Below, piece after piece: positions 20,685 to 29,388 of a stretch of 61,525 bases of DNA. The position numbers and the translations under genes are program-made. The stretch covers positions 9,454 to 70,978 of the forward strand of contig DYLQ01000007.1 in the NCBI GenBank assembly GCA_020722015.1, read 5' to 3'. The notes under the pieces are model-generated. The model was not told where the DNA came from and searched no databases. It was given only the letters and a program-made list of their open reading frames with translations. Origin of the DNA: Thermotoga sp. Its GTDB lineage: Bacteria; Thermotogota; Thermotogae; Mesoaciditogales; Mesoaciditogaceae. Position 1 is the first letter of the stretch. Each line of letters starts with the position of its first letter.

Positions 20685-21514
20685 TGAGAAAATCTAAAAA
20701 ATACAGGATATTCAGAGCGATCATGCTTTCAATATATCTGGTTGCAGCCATCGTACCAATTTATTGGATAGTCTTGACATCATTTAAAGTCCCGACCGAT
20801 CTTTACGCTTATCCGATAGTTTATTTCCCAAAAGTTCTAACGTTTTCAAATTATTCTTATCTTTTCAGTTTTGCTCATTTTCTAACCTACTTTAAAAACA
20901 GCATTCTAATTTCATTTATTTCGTCTGTTATATCCACGACGATTTCCATACTAAGCGGTTATGTACTCGCGAGATACCAGTTTAGACTAAAAAATGTGAT
21001 CGTGGTCTTGTTGTTTTTTTCGCAGATGATACCGGCGTATCTTTTGATGGTTCCACAGTATTCGATGTTCTCACAATTGAATCTCATAAATAGTCTTATC
21101 GGTCTTGGAATTCTTTACGTCAACATAGCGGCTGCCTTCAGCACTATAATGGCACGTGGCTTTTTCGTTAGAATTCCAAGAAGCCTTGAAGAAGCGGCGA
21201 TGATCGATGGCTGTTCCAGAATCAACGCGTTGTTCAAAATAACCGTTCCACTTGCCATGCCAGGCATTGCGGCAATTTTCAGTTTTTCGTTCATAAATGA
21301 CTGGAACGAGCTGTTCACGGCTGCCTTGTTTTTGAACTCGGACGACAAGTACACGATACCAGTTGCACTTTATTCTTTCATTTCAAAAGTGGGCATACAA
21401 TGGGGTGTGTTAAGTGCGGGATTAGTGGTCGCCCTGGTACCTACGATTATCGTCTTTGCTTTCATGCAAAGATTCATAATATCCGGCCTAACGCAAGGGG
21501 CCTTAAAAGAATAG
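20684..21514 (+). CDS. ABC transporter permease, MalG-like
   Basis: Second permease of the importer; about six helices and a clear EAA motif (LEEAAMIDGCSRINALFKITVPLAMPG). 276 residues from ATG 20684, which shares one base with the preceding stop; a TTG at 20681 is an alternative, with GGAG (20667-20670) upstream of both. No ATPase gene is present in the operon, as is common where one MsiK-type ATPase serves several family 1 importers. Confidence 0.9.
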   Translation: MRKSKKYRIFRAIMLSIYLVAAIVPIYWIVLTSFKVPTDLYAYPIVYFPKVLTFSNYSYLFSFAHFLTYFKNSILISFISSVISTTISILSGYVLARYQFRLKNVIVVLLFFSQMIPAYLLMVPQYSMFSQLNLINSLIGLGILYVNIAAAFSTIMARGFFVRIPRSLEEAAMIDGCSRINALFKITVPLAMPGIAAIFSFSFINDWNELFTAALFLNSDDKYTIPVALYSFISKVGIQWGVLSAGLVVALVPTIIVFAFMQRFIISGLTQGALKE

Positions 21515-21523
21515 GAGAAAAAT

Positions 21524-22558
21524 ATGTACAGAATATCAGATGTGAAATTAGAGGTTAAAAGGTACGAGTATTACGAAACATTCCACATAACCGGAAGTTC
21601 AAGAGATAGCGCTGAAAACATAGAGATAAAGCTCTTGCTCGATGACGGTACGGAAGGCTTTGGAGAAGCATCACCATCTTACAGAGTTAACGGAGAGGTT
21701 GTCTCTGCACTTGTTGCGCTTGAACCAACTATCAAGGAGATGATCAAAGAATTTGATGTCAGAGAATACGCCAAAATATTCAAAATAATGGATGGTTTTT
21801 CAAGATCGTCTCCAAGCATCAAAGCTGCCGTTCAATATGCCACTTTGGACGCATTTTCTAATTCAATTGATCTTCCAGTTTACAAGATCTTGGGAGGATC
21901 AAAGGATGAGATCGAAACTGATAAGACCATTTCGATAGATCTTCTCGATAAAATGGTCCAAAAGGCAAAAGAAACATTTCATAAAGGGTTTCATACTTTG
22001 AAGATAAAAGTTGGAGAAAACCTCAAAGAAGATATGGAGAAGATCCTTGCCATATCGGATGCAACCAAGGGCGCCGAATACGTCGTTGATGCTAACCAGG
22101 GATACACGCCAAAAGAGGCCATACAATTCGCGAAATTCGTTCACGACAACAAAATAAACGTGAAGATCTTCGAGCAACCTGTGATATGGAATGATCTTGA
22201 GGGATTGAAACTCGTAAGGTATAACTCTCCAATACCCATTGCCGTAGATGAAGGAGTCAAGACAAAATATGACGCTTACAGATTGATAAAGGACGATTGC
22301 GTGGATTTCATAAACATAAAATTGATGAAGTCGGGTATTTCTGATGCACTTTCCATAATCGAAATGGCAAAAACGGCCAATGTTGGTCTTATGATAGGAT
22401 GCATGTCCGAATCAAGCCTTGGGATAACTCAAAGTGTTCATCTTGCAACAGGTACAGGAGCCTTTGCACACTGTGATCTTGACTCACATATGCTTATCAA
22501 AGAGGAAAAATTCAGAGGCAAATTCACACAAAGCGGATCTAAATTGATTGTACGTTAA
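21524..22558 (+). CDS. L-Ala-D/L-Glu dipeptide epimerase
   Basis: Enolase-superfamily enzyme that epimerises L-Ala-D-Glu from murein peptides to L-Ala-L-Glu. Catalytic lysine pair in LKIKVGEN, metal ligands in VVDANQGYT, IFEQP and AVDEG, second-face lysine in NIKLMKSGISDA, and C-terminal DLDSH, which holds the DxD that contacts the dipeptide. The sequence closely follows the remembered Thermotoga maritima epimerase (for example KRYEYYETFHITGS, IKVGENLKED, IGCMSESSLG). 344 residues; ATG 21524 behind AGGAG. It closes the ABC operon. Confidence 0.92.
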   Translation: MYRISDVKLEVKRYEYYETFHITGSSRDSAENIEIKLLLDDGTEGFGEASPSYRVNGEVVSALVALEPTIKEMIKEFDVREYAKIFKIMDGFSRSSPSIKAAVQYATLDAFSNSIDLPVYKILGGSKDEIETDKTISIDLLDKMVQKAKETFHKGFHTLKIKVGENLKEDMEKILAISDATKGAEYVVDANQGYTPKEAIQFAKFVHDNKINVKIFEQPVIWNDLEGLKLVRYNSPIPIAVDEGVKTKYDAYRLIKDDCVDFINIKLMKSGISDALSIIEMAKTANVGLMIGCMSESSLGITQSVHLATGTGAFAHCDLDSHMLIKEEKFRGKFTQSGSKLIVR

Positions 22559-22569
22559 AGTGTAAAATT

Positions 22570-22583
22570 AAGTCATTTGACTT
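22570..22583. repeat. Dyad AAGTCATTTGACTT, related to the dispersed repeat
   Basis: Shares 14 bases with the sequence around the 34810-34835 copy of the dispersed repeat. Forms a 6-bp dyad (AAGTCA/TGACTT). It lies 11 bases after the epimerase stop. Confidence 0.5.
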
Positions 22584-22595
22584 TATCAGATGGGG

Positions 22596-22616
22596 GTTCC
22601 CGATCAGGTCGGGAAC
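22596..22616. other. Intergenic hairpin without T-run
   Basis: Perfect 8-bp stem GTTCCCGA/TCGGGAAC with a 5-base loop, between the epimerase and gpmA. No T-run follows, so it is not a standard intrinsic terminator; it may protect the 3' end of the ABC transcript. Confidence 0.6.
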
Positions 22617-22631
22617 GATCGCATTTGATCT

Positions 22632-22661
22632 TTGTCAATTTTGAAAAAGGTCTGGTATAAT
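22632..22661 (+). promoter_or_regulatory. gpmA promoter
   Basis: TTGTCA (22632-22637), an 18-bp spacer and extended TGGTATAAT (TATAAT at 22656-22661). The expected transcription start near 22668 is only about 8 bases before the gpmA ATG. Confidence 0.75.
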
Positions 22662-22675
22662 ACAAAAGATTGGAG

Positions 22676-23431
22676 ATGACTTTTACGTATAAGATCGTTT
22701 TACTGCGCCATGGCGAGAGCACATGGAACAAAGAAAATAGATTCACCGGTTGGACAGACGTGGATCTTACTGAAAATGGCATTGAAGAGGCTAAACAAGC
22801 CGGGAAAATTTTAAAAGCCGAAGGGTATATTTTTGATTGTGCATTCACATCCGTTTTAAAAAGGGCAATAAGGACTTTATGGATTACCCTTGATGAGCTC
22901 GATCAAATGTGGATACCCGTTTATAAGTCATGGAGGCTTAACGAAAGACATTACGGAGCCCTTCAGGGTCTTAATAAAGCTGAAACGGCCGACAAATTTG
23001 GAGAGGAACAGGTAAAAAAATGGAGAAGGAGCGCCGATGTTCGTCCGCCGGCACTTGAAACTGATGATCCAAGGTATCCAGGCTTAGATCCGAAGTACGC
23101 CTCTTTAAGTGAAAAAGAACTTCCTAAGACGGAAGATCTGCTTGACACCGTTGAAAGGGTTATCCCATACTGGCAAAGTACCTTAGCACCCGAGATAAAA
23201 TCCGAGAAAAAGATACTTATCGTTGCGCACGGCAACAGCATAAGGGCTATTGTAAAATATCTCGATAACATTTCAAATAAAGACATAATAGATTTAAATA
23301 TACCAACAGGAGTTCCTCTTGTTTACGAACTGAATGAAGATCTTAAACCTATAAAACATTATTATCTGGGAAATGCCGAAGAAATAAATGCAAGAGAAAA
23401 AGCGGTTGAAGATCAAGGAAAGAAAAGATGA
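22676..23431 (+). CDS. gpmA: 2,3-bisphosphoglycerate-dependent phosphoglycerate mutase
   Basis: Interconverts 3- and 2-phosphoglycerate in glycolysis. The phosphohistidine motif is [28 protein letters not shown], the proton donor region and [14 protein letters not shown] are typical of the cofactor-dependent family. 251 residues from ATG 22676, the usual family start; a TTG at 22670 would add two residues. GGAG directly abuts the ATG and cannot work as its ribosome site, and the promoter is very close, so translation may be near-leaderless. Confidence 0.96.
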   Translation: MTFTYKIVLLRHGESTWNKENRFTGWTDVDLTENGIEEAKQAGKILKAEGYIFDCAFTSVLKRAIRTLWITLDELDQMWIPVYKSWRLNERHYGALQGLNKAETADKFGEEQVKKWRRSADVRPPALETDDPRYPGLDPKYASLSEKELPKTEDLLDTVERVIPYWQSTLAPEIKSEKKILIVAHGNSIRAIVKYLDNISNKDIIDLNIPTGVPLVYELNEDLKPIKHYYLGNAEEINAREKAVEDQGKKR

Positions 23432-23558
23432 ATTCAAACCCTTATGATGTAATAGCAACTGCCGTACTTGACAAAAGCTAACCTGCCTCATCATTCGATG
23501 ATAATAAACGTACAAGGTAAAAGTTCGTATTTTCGAATTTAATTACTTCTGAACATAA

Positions 23559-23590
23559 TTGACAGAATAACATTTTTCATAAGTTATGAT
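23559..23590 (+). promoter_or_regulatory. Weak candidate promoter for oadB
   Basis: A perfect TTGACA (23559-23564) precedes TATGAT (23585-23590), but the 20-bp spacer is long. It lies in the 258-base gap between gpmA and oadB, in which no gene was found apart from a possible 17-codon fragment at 23428. Confidence 0.3.
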
Positions 23591-23689
23591 AAAATAAAAC
23601 CATGATGTACTTTCCACAAATCGTAAATGGCATAAGGCAACAGCGTAGGTATTATGATCTAAAATTTAAAATTTTACACGGGGGTTTTT

Positions 23690-24886
23690 ATGTGGGTATT
23701 TATGCTTATACTTGGAATTGCTCTTATATTTTTATCTGTAAAATTCAAACTTGAACCTTTGCTTCTTGTCCCAATAGGATTTTTCATCTTTTTTTCCAAT
23801 ATTCCCGGAAACCCTTTGGTGGGTCAAGAAGGACTTTTGACCAATCTTTTTCATCTTTTAATAGGTTCTGAGTTGCTTCCATTGCTAATTTTCATATCAA
23901 TAGGGGCAATGATGGATTTCAACCTTCTTATATCCAATCCGTTTTACACGGTTATAGGGGCCTTCTCTCAGGTAGGGATTTTCCTAACCTTTCTTATGGC
24001 AAGTTATTTTGGCTTTGATATAAGATCCGCTGCATCGATAGCTTCCATAGGAACTGCCGATGGCCCGACTTCTATATACGTTACATCTATGCTTAAGCCA
24101 AGCCTCATAGCGCCTGTTTCTCTTGCTGCTTACACTTACGTTTCCATAATACCGCTTTTGATACCACCAATTTTGAAGATTTTTGTGACAAAAAAGGAAA
24201 TGGATTCAAATACAAAAGTAAATCAAAGCCTATCCAAAAACACCCTTATGATCTTTCCCTTTGTGCTTATCTTAATGGTAGGACTTATCGCACCGATGGC
24301 ACTTCCTTTAATAGGGTTTCTCATGTTTGGAAATTTTCTGAGGATAAACGGTCAAACTCAAAAGCTCAAGGAGACTGCTGAAAAAGAACTGGCAATGATT
24401 TCAACGATTTTCATAGCAATGCTCATAGGCGCAAACATGTCCGCAAATCTTTTTTTCAGATTTGATACTTTGATGATCTTTTCACTCGGCATAGTGGCTT
24501 TTATACTTAACCTTTCATTTGGCGTTTTGGCTGGAAAAGTTTTTCACATTTTTGACAAATCTTTCAACCCATCGATAGGGGCATCCGGAAACAGCGCATT
24601 CCCCATGGCATCGAGAGTGGTCCATAATTACGTTCAAAAGAAAAATCGTCATTCTTTTTTGCTTCCCGCAGCCTTATCGGCGAATGCCGCAGGACAGATA
24701 TCCTCTGCCGTTGCGGGTACATTTCTGCTTCAATCCGTCTTAACCGGAGGAACAAACGTTTACGACGTTGCTTTAAGCGCTTTTTGGAAATCAACACTTA
24801 TCATGATAGCTTTTGGAGTCACGCTTTTTGTTTTTGGAAAGTTCATGAAACGCAGGACGCCAAAAAGCGAGAATTCCGTGAATTAA
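23690..24886 (+). CDS. Sodium-pumping decarboxylase beta subunit, OadB-like
   Basis: Membrane subunit of the oxaloacetate/methylmalonyl-CoA decarboxylase family, which couples biotin decarboxylation to sodium export. 398 residues, mostly hydrophobic helices. Conserved sites are kept: Asp in ASIGTADGPTSIY, and NPSIGASGNSAFPMASR, in which Asn, Gly (+4), Ser (+9) and Arg (+16) match the sodium- and proton-handling residues of OadB. ATG 23690 behind GGGGG. No alpha (carboxyltransferase/biotin) or gamma subunit is nearby, so partners must be encoded elsewhere or the protein works alone. Confidence 0.88.
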   Translation: MWVFMLILGIALIFLSVKFKLEPLLLVPIGFFIFFSNIPGNPLVGQEGLLTNLFHLLIGSELLPLLIFISIGAMMDFNLLISNPFYTVIGAFSQVGIFLTFLMASYFGFDIRSAASIASIGTADGPTSIYVTSMLKPSLIAPVSLAAYTYVSIIPLLIPPILKIFVTKKEMDSNTKVNQSLSKNTLMIFPFVLILMVGLIAPMALPLIGFLMFGNFLRINGQTQKLKETAEKELAMISTIFIAMLIGANMSANLFFRFDTLMIFSLGIVAFILNLSFGVLAGKVFHIFDKSFNPSIGASGNSAFPMASRVVHNYVQKKNRHSFLLPAALSANAAGQISSAVAGTFLLQSVLTGGTNVYDVALSAFWKSTLIMIAFGVTLFVFGKFMKRRTPKSENSVN

Positions 24887-24898
24887 CTTAAAAGCAAA

Positions 24899-25261
24899 TC
24901 ACGCATCGTCAACTTTAAAAACAAATGAGAGTATTTTTTCAAGTCGATCATCTTTACCTGACAAAAAGAGATAGCCGATTACACTTTCAAGAGCTGTCGC
25001 TTTTCTGTAAAGAGGATCCTTGCTACGATAACCTTTAAGATTTCTGCCACGCATGGCAACTTCCCTTTCATCAACTTCAAGAAACGGTTCAACAAGATCA
25101 AAGATGAACGCCTGTGATTTCGCATTTACATGCTCTCGAACGATCTTACTGTGAAATGAAAATCGTACTCTACAGTAAAGCTCAAAAACAGCATCTCCAA
25201 CATATGCAAGATCTTTTGTTGAAACTTCTCTGAGATCCTGTTTAAATTCAAATTTCTTCAT
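24899..25261 (-). CDS. mrnC: Mini-ribonuclease III
   Basis: RNase III catalytic domain without a dsRNA-binding domain, the enzyme that matures 23S rRNA in Bacillus. 120 residues; the signature LAYVGDAVFELYCR carries catalytic acids, and RGRNLKGYRS and KATALESVIGYLFL (second acidic site) match the family. Its ATG overlaps the pth stop as ATGA, so translation is coupled. Last gene of the operon, convergent with oadB and only 12 bases from its stop. Confidence 0.93.
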   Translation of the reverse strand: MKKFEFKQDLREVSTKDLAYVGDAVFELYCRVRFSFHSKIVREHVNAKSQAFIFDLVEPFLEVDEREVAMRGRNLKGYRSKDPLYRKATALESVIGYLFLSGKDDRLEKILSFVFKVDDA

Positions 25262-25818
25262 TGAACTACCTTTAAAGAATTATATTTGTTCATTGCTGAT
25301 TCTATACCTTCTTTTAAAATCACAACCGTGGCCTCAATGCATATATCAATTACCTCATCGATGATCGCAAATTCTTTTGGCGTAAAATTACCAAGTACAT
25401 GATATATGGCATTCTCTTTTTTTGGCCCTATTCCTATTCTGATTCTCGGAAAGTCCTGGGTTCCGAGATATTGAATTACAGATTTGATGCCGTTATGTCC
25501 TCCGGCAGAGCCAGATGAACGTATCCTTAATTTCCCGATCTCAAGATCAAGATCATCGTAAACCACAATCGGAGGGTTTACAAGATATAGAGATTTGAAA
25601 ATGAGTCCACTTTCGTTCATAAAAGTCATGGGTTTTACCATGGAAAGTTCTATTTCATCAACATTCGTAGAATAAAGAATATAATCCACCTTTTTTGTAA
25701 CGCTAAAAGGTGGATATTTTTTCAAAAATTTTTCTACAAAAATGAAACCCACGTTATGTCTCGTCATGGAATATTTCCGGCCTGGATTTCCAAGGCCAAT
25801 GACGAAAAATTCTGACAA
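25258..25818 (-). CDS. pth: Peptidyl-tRNA hydrolase
   Basis: Releases tRNA from peptidyl-tRNA dropped by ribosomes. 186 residues with the family motifs VIGLGNPGRKYSMTRHNVGF (catalytic His), KPMTFMNESG (substrate Asn), VYDDLDLEIGKLRIR (catalytic Asp) and SAGGHNGIKSV. The start is TTG 25818, directly after the rplY stop, with GAGGAG spaced 6 bases upstream. It sits between rplY and mrnC, all ribosome-related. Confidence 0.96.
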   Translation of the reverse strand: MSEFFVIGLGNPGRKYSMTRHNVGFIFVEKFLKKYPPFSVTKKVDYILYSTNVDEIELSMVKPMTFMNESGLIFKSLYLVNPPIVVYDDLDLEIGKLRIRSSGSAGGHNGIKSVIQYLGTQDFPRIRIGIGPKKENAIYHVLGNFTPKEFAIIDEVIDICIEATVVILKEGIESAMNKYNSLKVVQ

Positions 25819-26472
25819 TTATTTCTCCTCTGTTTCTTCTTCTTCTTCTTTCTTACCTTTGGTCTTTATGGCTTCAGGTTCGGCAGTTTCAGCGACTTCT
25901 GCCGGGGCAGTTACTTCTTCGGCTCGAGGAGCTTTTATGATGGCCACGATATCTTCAGGATTTTGAAGTATTTTCACGTTTTCCGGGACCTTCAAATCTT
26001 TGACTTTCAAAGATTCTCCTATTTTCATCGAAGAAATATCGATTTTCATTTCTTCAATTACGTTTGATGGTAACGCTTCTCCCTCGATGTCTCTTAAAAG
26101 GATATCAAATATCCCACCTGATTTAACGCCTTCTGCTTCCCCAACAAACTCAACTGGTATTTTGAATCTCATATGCTTGTTAGGATCAGGCTCATAAAGA
26201 TCGACGTGCATTATCTTTCCACTTGCCTTGTGAAATTGAACTGACTTTACGAAAACATTCCTTTCCTCGACAGTCCCATTCAAATCGACCGTAACGTGAA
26301 CTGGTGTTGTCTCTTTTGCTTTAGAGATAAGAGATTCAATTTCACCTTCCACCAATTGAACTGTTAAATTGCCATGATTCGGTCCGTAAATGACCGCAGG
26401 TATTTTCCCATCTTTGATGAGATTTTTTGCTTTGCCGCTTTCTCTGATTTTGGCTTTAAGTTGAACAGCCAT
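25819..26472 (-). CDS. rplY: 50S ribosomal protein L25 (CTC family)
   Basis: Binds 5S rRNA. 217 residues: L25 domain (QLKAKIRESGKAKNLIKDGKIPAVIYGP) plus the TL5/CTC C-terminal domain (MRFKIPVEFVGEAEGVKSGGIFDILLRDIEGEALPSN), and an Ala/Glu/Lys-rich acidic tail. ATG behind AAGGAGG. Placed between prs and pth, a common bacterial order. Confidence 0.95.
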   Translation of the reverse strand: MAVQLKAKIRESGKAKNLIKDGKIPAVIYGPNHGNLTVQLVEGEIESLISKAKETTPVHVTVDLNGTVEERNVFVKSVQFHKASGKIMHVDLYEPDPNKHMRFKIPVEFVGEAEGVKSGGIFDILLRDIEGEALPSNVIEEMKIDISSMKIGESLKVKDLKVPENVKILQNPEDIVAIIKAPRAEEVTAPAEVAETAEPEAIKTKGKKEEEEETEEK

Positions 26473-26484
26473 TTAAATTCCTCC

Positions 26485-27426
26485 TTACTTAAACAATATG
26501 CTAATTGATAAACTTTTCTTTATCCTTATCATTGCTTCTCCAAAAAGGGGGGCAACTGAAACCAACTTTATCTTATTGGGTAATTCATAGTGTGCAATCG
26601 TATCGGTGACATAAATCTTATCTATTTGGGATTTATCAAGCATTTCAAGTGAATTTTGAGAGAATAATCCATGTGTTGCACACGCTATAACCTTCGTCGA
26701 ACCCTTTTGTTTTAAAAGTTTCGCTCCCTCGATCAAAGTTTTACCTGTATCTATCATATCATCAAACATAATGGAAGTCATGCCCTCCACATCTCCTATG
26801 ACATGAAGTATTTCCGCGACATTTTCCTTTGGTCTTCTTTTGTCAAGGATAGCAATGGGAAGACTCATTTTTTCGGCAAATTTCCTGGCACGTTTTACCG
26901 CTCCTATATCTGGAGCGACGACGACCGTTTTATCTCTATCGAGCCTTTCCTCCTTCTTTAAAATATCAACGAAAACAGGAAATGATTGAAGATTATCAAC
27001 AGGTATATCAAAAAAACCCTGAATTTGTTCACTGTGAAGATCCATCGTAAGTATTCTTGTTGCTCCGGCAGTCGTCAAAAGATTTGCCACGAGTTTGGCA
27101 CTTATAGGATCTCTTCCACGTGCTTTTCTGTCTTGCCTTGCATAGCCATAATAAGGTATTACTACGGCTATCGTATTTGCAGATGCCCTTTTCAAAGCAT
27201 CTATTATTATCAAAAGTTCCATAAGATTATCGTTAACCGGCGGAGATGTCGATTGAATGAGAAAAACGTCATGACCTCTGACTGTCTCTTCTATTCTCAT
27301 GTTTATTTCCCCATCGGCAAAATGAGAGATATCAACATGTATCTGATTCACATTCATGTAAGCACAAATCTTTTCCACTAAAGGTTGATTTGAAGAACCA
27401 CCAAGGATCTTCATTTCATTTTTCAT
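26485..27426 (-). CDS. prs: Ribose-phosphate pyrophosphokinase
   Basis: Makes PRPP from ribose 5-phosphate and ATP for nucleotide, His and Trp synthesis. 313 residues; signatures GGSSNQPL, FADGEINMRIEE, DVFLIQST, YYGYARQDRKARGRDPISAKL (catalytic loop), MDLHSEQIQGFFDIPVDNL and the PRPP-binding FDDMIDTGKT. ATG 27426 behind GAGAGG, overlapping the end of glmU by 11 bases, the usual glmU-prs pairing. Confidence 0.97.
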   Translation of the reverse strand: MKNEMKILGGSSNQPLVEKICAYMNVNQIHVDISHFADGEINMRIEETVRGHDVFLIQSTSPPVNDNLMELLIIIDALKRASANTIAVVIPYYGYARQDRKARGRDPISAKLVANLLTTAGATRILTMDLHSEQIQGFFDIPVDNLQSFPVFVDILKKEERLDRDKTVVVAPDIGAVKRARKFAEKMSLPIAILDKRRPKENVAEILHVIGDVEGMTSIMFDDMIDTGKTLIEGAKLLKQKGSTKVIACATHGLFSQNSLEMLDKSQIDKIYVTDTIAHYELPNKIKLVSVAPLFGEAMIRIKKSLSISILFK

Positions 27427-28771
27427 CTGAAATACCTCTCCTTTTTTTCAAAACCCATTCTTCTTTGTTTACCTGTCTTGCCCTTCCAAGAGCAAGAGCA
27501 TAAGCCGGTACATCATCCGTTATGGTAGAGCCGGCACCTATTAGAGCACCGTCTCCAACGGTTATAGGCGCAACAAGAGATGTATTAGAGCCAACAAATA
27601 CATTTTTGCCGATGAGAGTTTTGTTCTTCCTGACACCGTCGTAATTACATGTTATCGTTCCTGCCCCGATGTTTGTATCTTCTCCAATCGTTGCATCTCC
27701 AAGATAGGTAAGATGTTGAGCTTTTACACCTTTTGAAAGATGCGAATTCTTCACCTCAACGTAATTTCCAATCTTAACGTTGTCTTCTATAAAGGCCCCC
27801 GGCCTTAAACGAGAAAAAGGACCTATCGAACAATTATCACCTATAATGGCATTCGTGCAATCAGATTTGATCACAAGGCTGTTATTTCCGACAGTACAAT
27901 CGACTATCGTCGTTTGTGGTCCAATCACTGCATTTGACGAAACCTTACTTTTTCCGTAAATAAACGTAAAAGGCTTTAAAACGGCACCTGGCCTTATCAC
28001 AACATCCGGACCTATAAAAGTCGTCTCTGGATCTTCTATCGTTACACCTAAATCCATTAAAGCGTTATTTATATTTTCTTTAACATTTTTCATAAGTGCT
28101 GCAAGTTCTCTTTGAGTATTTACACCTATAACGCTTAACGGATTATCTGTCTCGACCGTTTTCACAACATATCCACCTTTTAAAAGTACTTCAACCGCAT
28201 CTGTAAGATAATATTCGCCTTTTTTGTTTTCGTTTCTTATTCTCTCAAGAGCATATATCAAAGATTGAGATTCAAAAGCGTATATACCACTGTTTATTTC
28301 CTTTATTTTTCTGATGTCATCAGTGGCATCATTTTCCTCAACAATCCTTACCACTTCACCATTTTCCCTGACGATTCTTCCATAACCGAAAGGTTCTTCA
28401 AAAGTAGCCGTTAAGATCGTCATATCGGCTTTCGACTCGAAGAGAGAAAGGATAGTTTTACTTGAAATTAAAGGTACATCACCATAAAGTATTACCACTT
28501 TACCATCCAAAAAGTCCTTCGCGGCTTTTACAGCATCCGCAGTACCGACTTGAGACTTTTGAATGAAAATTTTTACATCATTTGGAATCACAGGATAAAC
28601 CAAACCAGCGTTGTTCCCCAGAACAACTCCAATTTCATCAACCTTAGCTTCTCTTGCCGCATCTATTGTCCAATTTATAAGGGGTTTACCAAGCACCTCA
28701 TGAACAACCTTTGGCCTTGGCGAGTTCATTCGTTTTCCAAGTCCGCCGGCAAGTATCAAAACCTTTTTCAA
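27416..28771 (-). CDS. glmU: Bifunctional GlmU (UDP-GlcNAc synthesis)
   Basis: Acetylates glucosamine 1-phosphate and transfers UMP to give UDP-GlcNAc, the precursor of murein. N-terminal pyrophosphorylase (ILAGGLGKRM, VLYGDVPLIS, INSGIYAF) and C-terminal left-handed beta-helix of hexapeptide repeats with acetyltransferase residues in VEVKNSHL and HLTYLGDATIGEDTNIGAGTITCNYDG. 451 residues from TTG 28771 (MKKVLILAGG), which is better spaced from AAAGGGTGG than the GTG at 28780. Confidence 0.97.
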   Translation of the reverse strand: MKKVLILAGGLGKRMNSPRPKVVHEVLGKPLINWTIDAAREAKVDEIGVVLGNNAGLVYPVIPNDVKIFIQKSQVGTADAVKAAKDFLDGKVVILYGDVPLISSKTILSLFESKADMTILTATFEEPFGYGRIVRENGEVVRIVEENDATDDIRKIKEINSGIYAFESQSLIYALERIRNENKKGEYYLTDAVEVLLKGGYVVKTVETDNPLSVIGVNTQRELAALMKNVKENINNALMDLGVTIEDPETTFIGPDVVIRPGAVLKPFTFIYGKSKVSSNAVIGPQTTIVDCTVGNNSLVIKSDCTNAIIGDNCSIGPFSRLRPGAFIEDNVKIGNYVEVKNSHLSKGVKAQHLTYLGDATIGEDTNIGAGTITCNYDGVRKNKTLIGKNVFVGSNTSLVAPITVGDGALIGAGSTITDDVPAYALALGRARQVNKEEWVLKKRRGISDEK

Positions 28772-28821
28772 TTTGACCACCCTTTGAGATTATACAACTT
28801 TTCTTTCGAAAATTTTGTAAT

Positions 28822-29388
28822 TCACACTTTACTTACAATTGAAAGCGCAATTTTAACGATATCTTCAAGCTCTTTAGCTCCGGAATCAACCGCTTTTTTA
28901 ACGGCAAAAAATGCCTCATTACGGGAAAAACCAAGCGTTATAAGAGTTTCAACCGCTTCTCCAAGTTTTAAATCAGATCTGCCAACTTCTTTTATCTTTC
29001 CGGACAACTCTAATATCATTCTCTCAGCCGTTTTCCGTCCCACCCCAGGTAGAGAACTTAAAAATTTAACGTCCTTAGATTCCACAGAGGCTGAGAGTGT
29101 TTCAAGATCGACAAAGTTCATGATTTTAAGCGCATTTTTCATTCCTATTCCATTGATACTTACCAACATGTCATAAAGATACCTGTTTTCTTCGCTTAAA
29201 AAACCTATAAGTTCAACAGGTTCACCCTCTTTTGTACTCTCACGTATGTAAGCTAAAATTTCTTGGCCTTCTTTTAAATTCTCGATCTCTTTCAACGAAA
29301 AAAACACTTCGTAAATGATACTTCCGGTATCAACGGCAACGGAATTTATATTTTTTCTGATTATCGAACCACGCAATGCCCAAATCAC
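28822..29388 (-). CDS. ruvA: Holliday junction helicase subunit RuvA
   Basis: Binds four-way DNA junctions and loads RuvB. 188 residues: N-terminal OB fold (VIWALRGSIIRKNINSVAVD), two helix-hairpin-helix motifs (LVSINGIGMKNAL and LSSLPGVGRKTAERM), and the flexible C-terminal domain III (AVETLITLGFSRNEAFFAVKKAV). The GTG at 29388 overlaps the folC stop as GTGA with GAGG upstream; longer upstream frames are not family-like. ruvB is not next to it. Confidence 0.95.
   Translation of the reverse strand: MIWALRGSIIRKNINSVAVDTGSIIYEVFFSLKEIENLKEGQEILAYIRESTKEGEPVELIGFLSEENRYLYDMLVSINGIGMKNALKIMNFVDLETLSASVESKDVKFLSSLPGVGRKTAERMILELSGKIKEVGRSDLKLGEAVETLITLGFSRNEAFFAVKKAVDSGAKELEDIVKIALSIVSKV

Noticed and set aside
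23602-23752. Short frame MMYFPQIVNGIRQQ before oadB
   Set aside because: No ribosome site, runs into oadB in another frame, and no family resemblance.
28550-29176. 208-codon plus-strand frame
   Set aside because: Antisense to glmU and ruvA, both clear genes; Ser-rich composition typical of a shadow frame.
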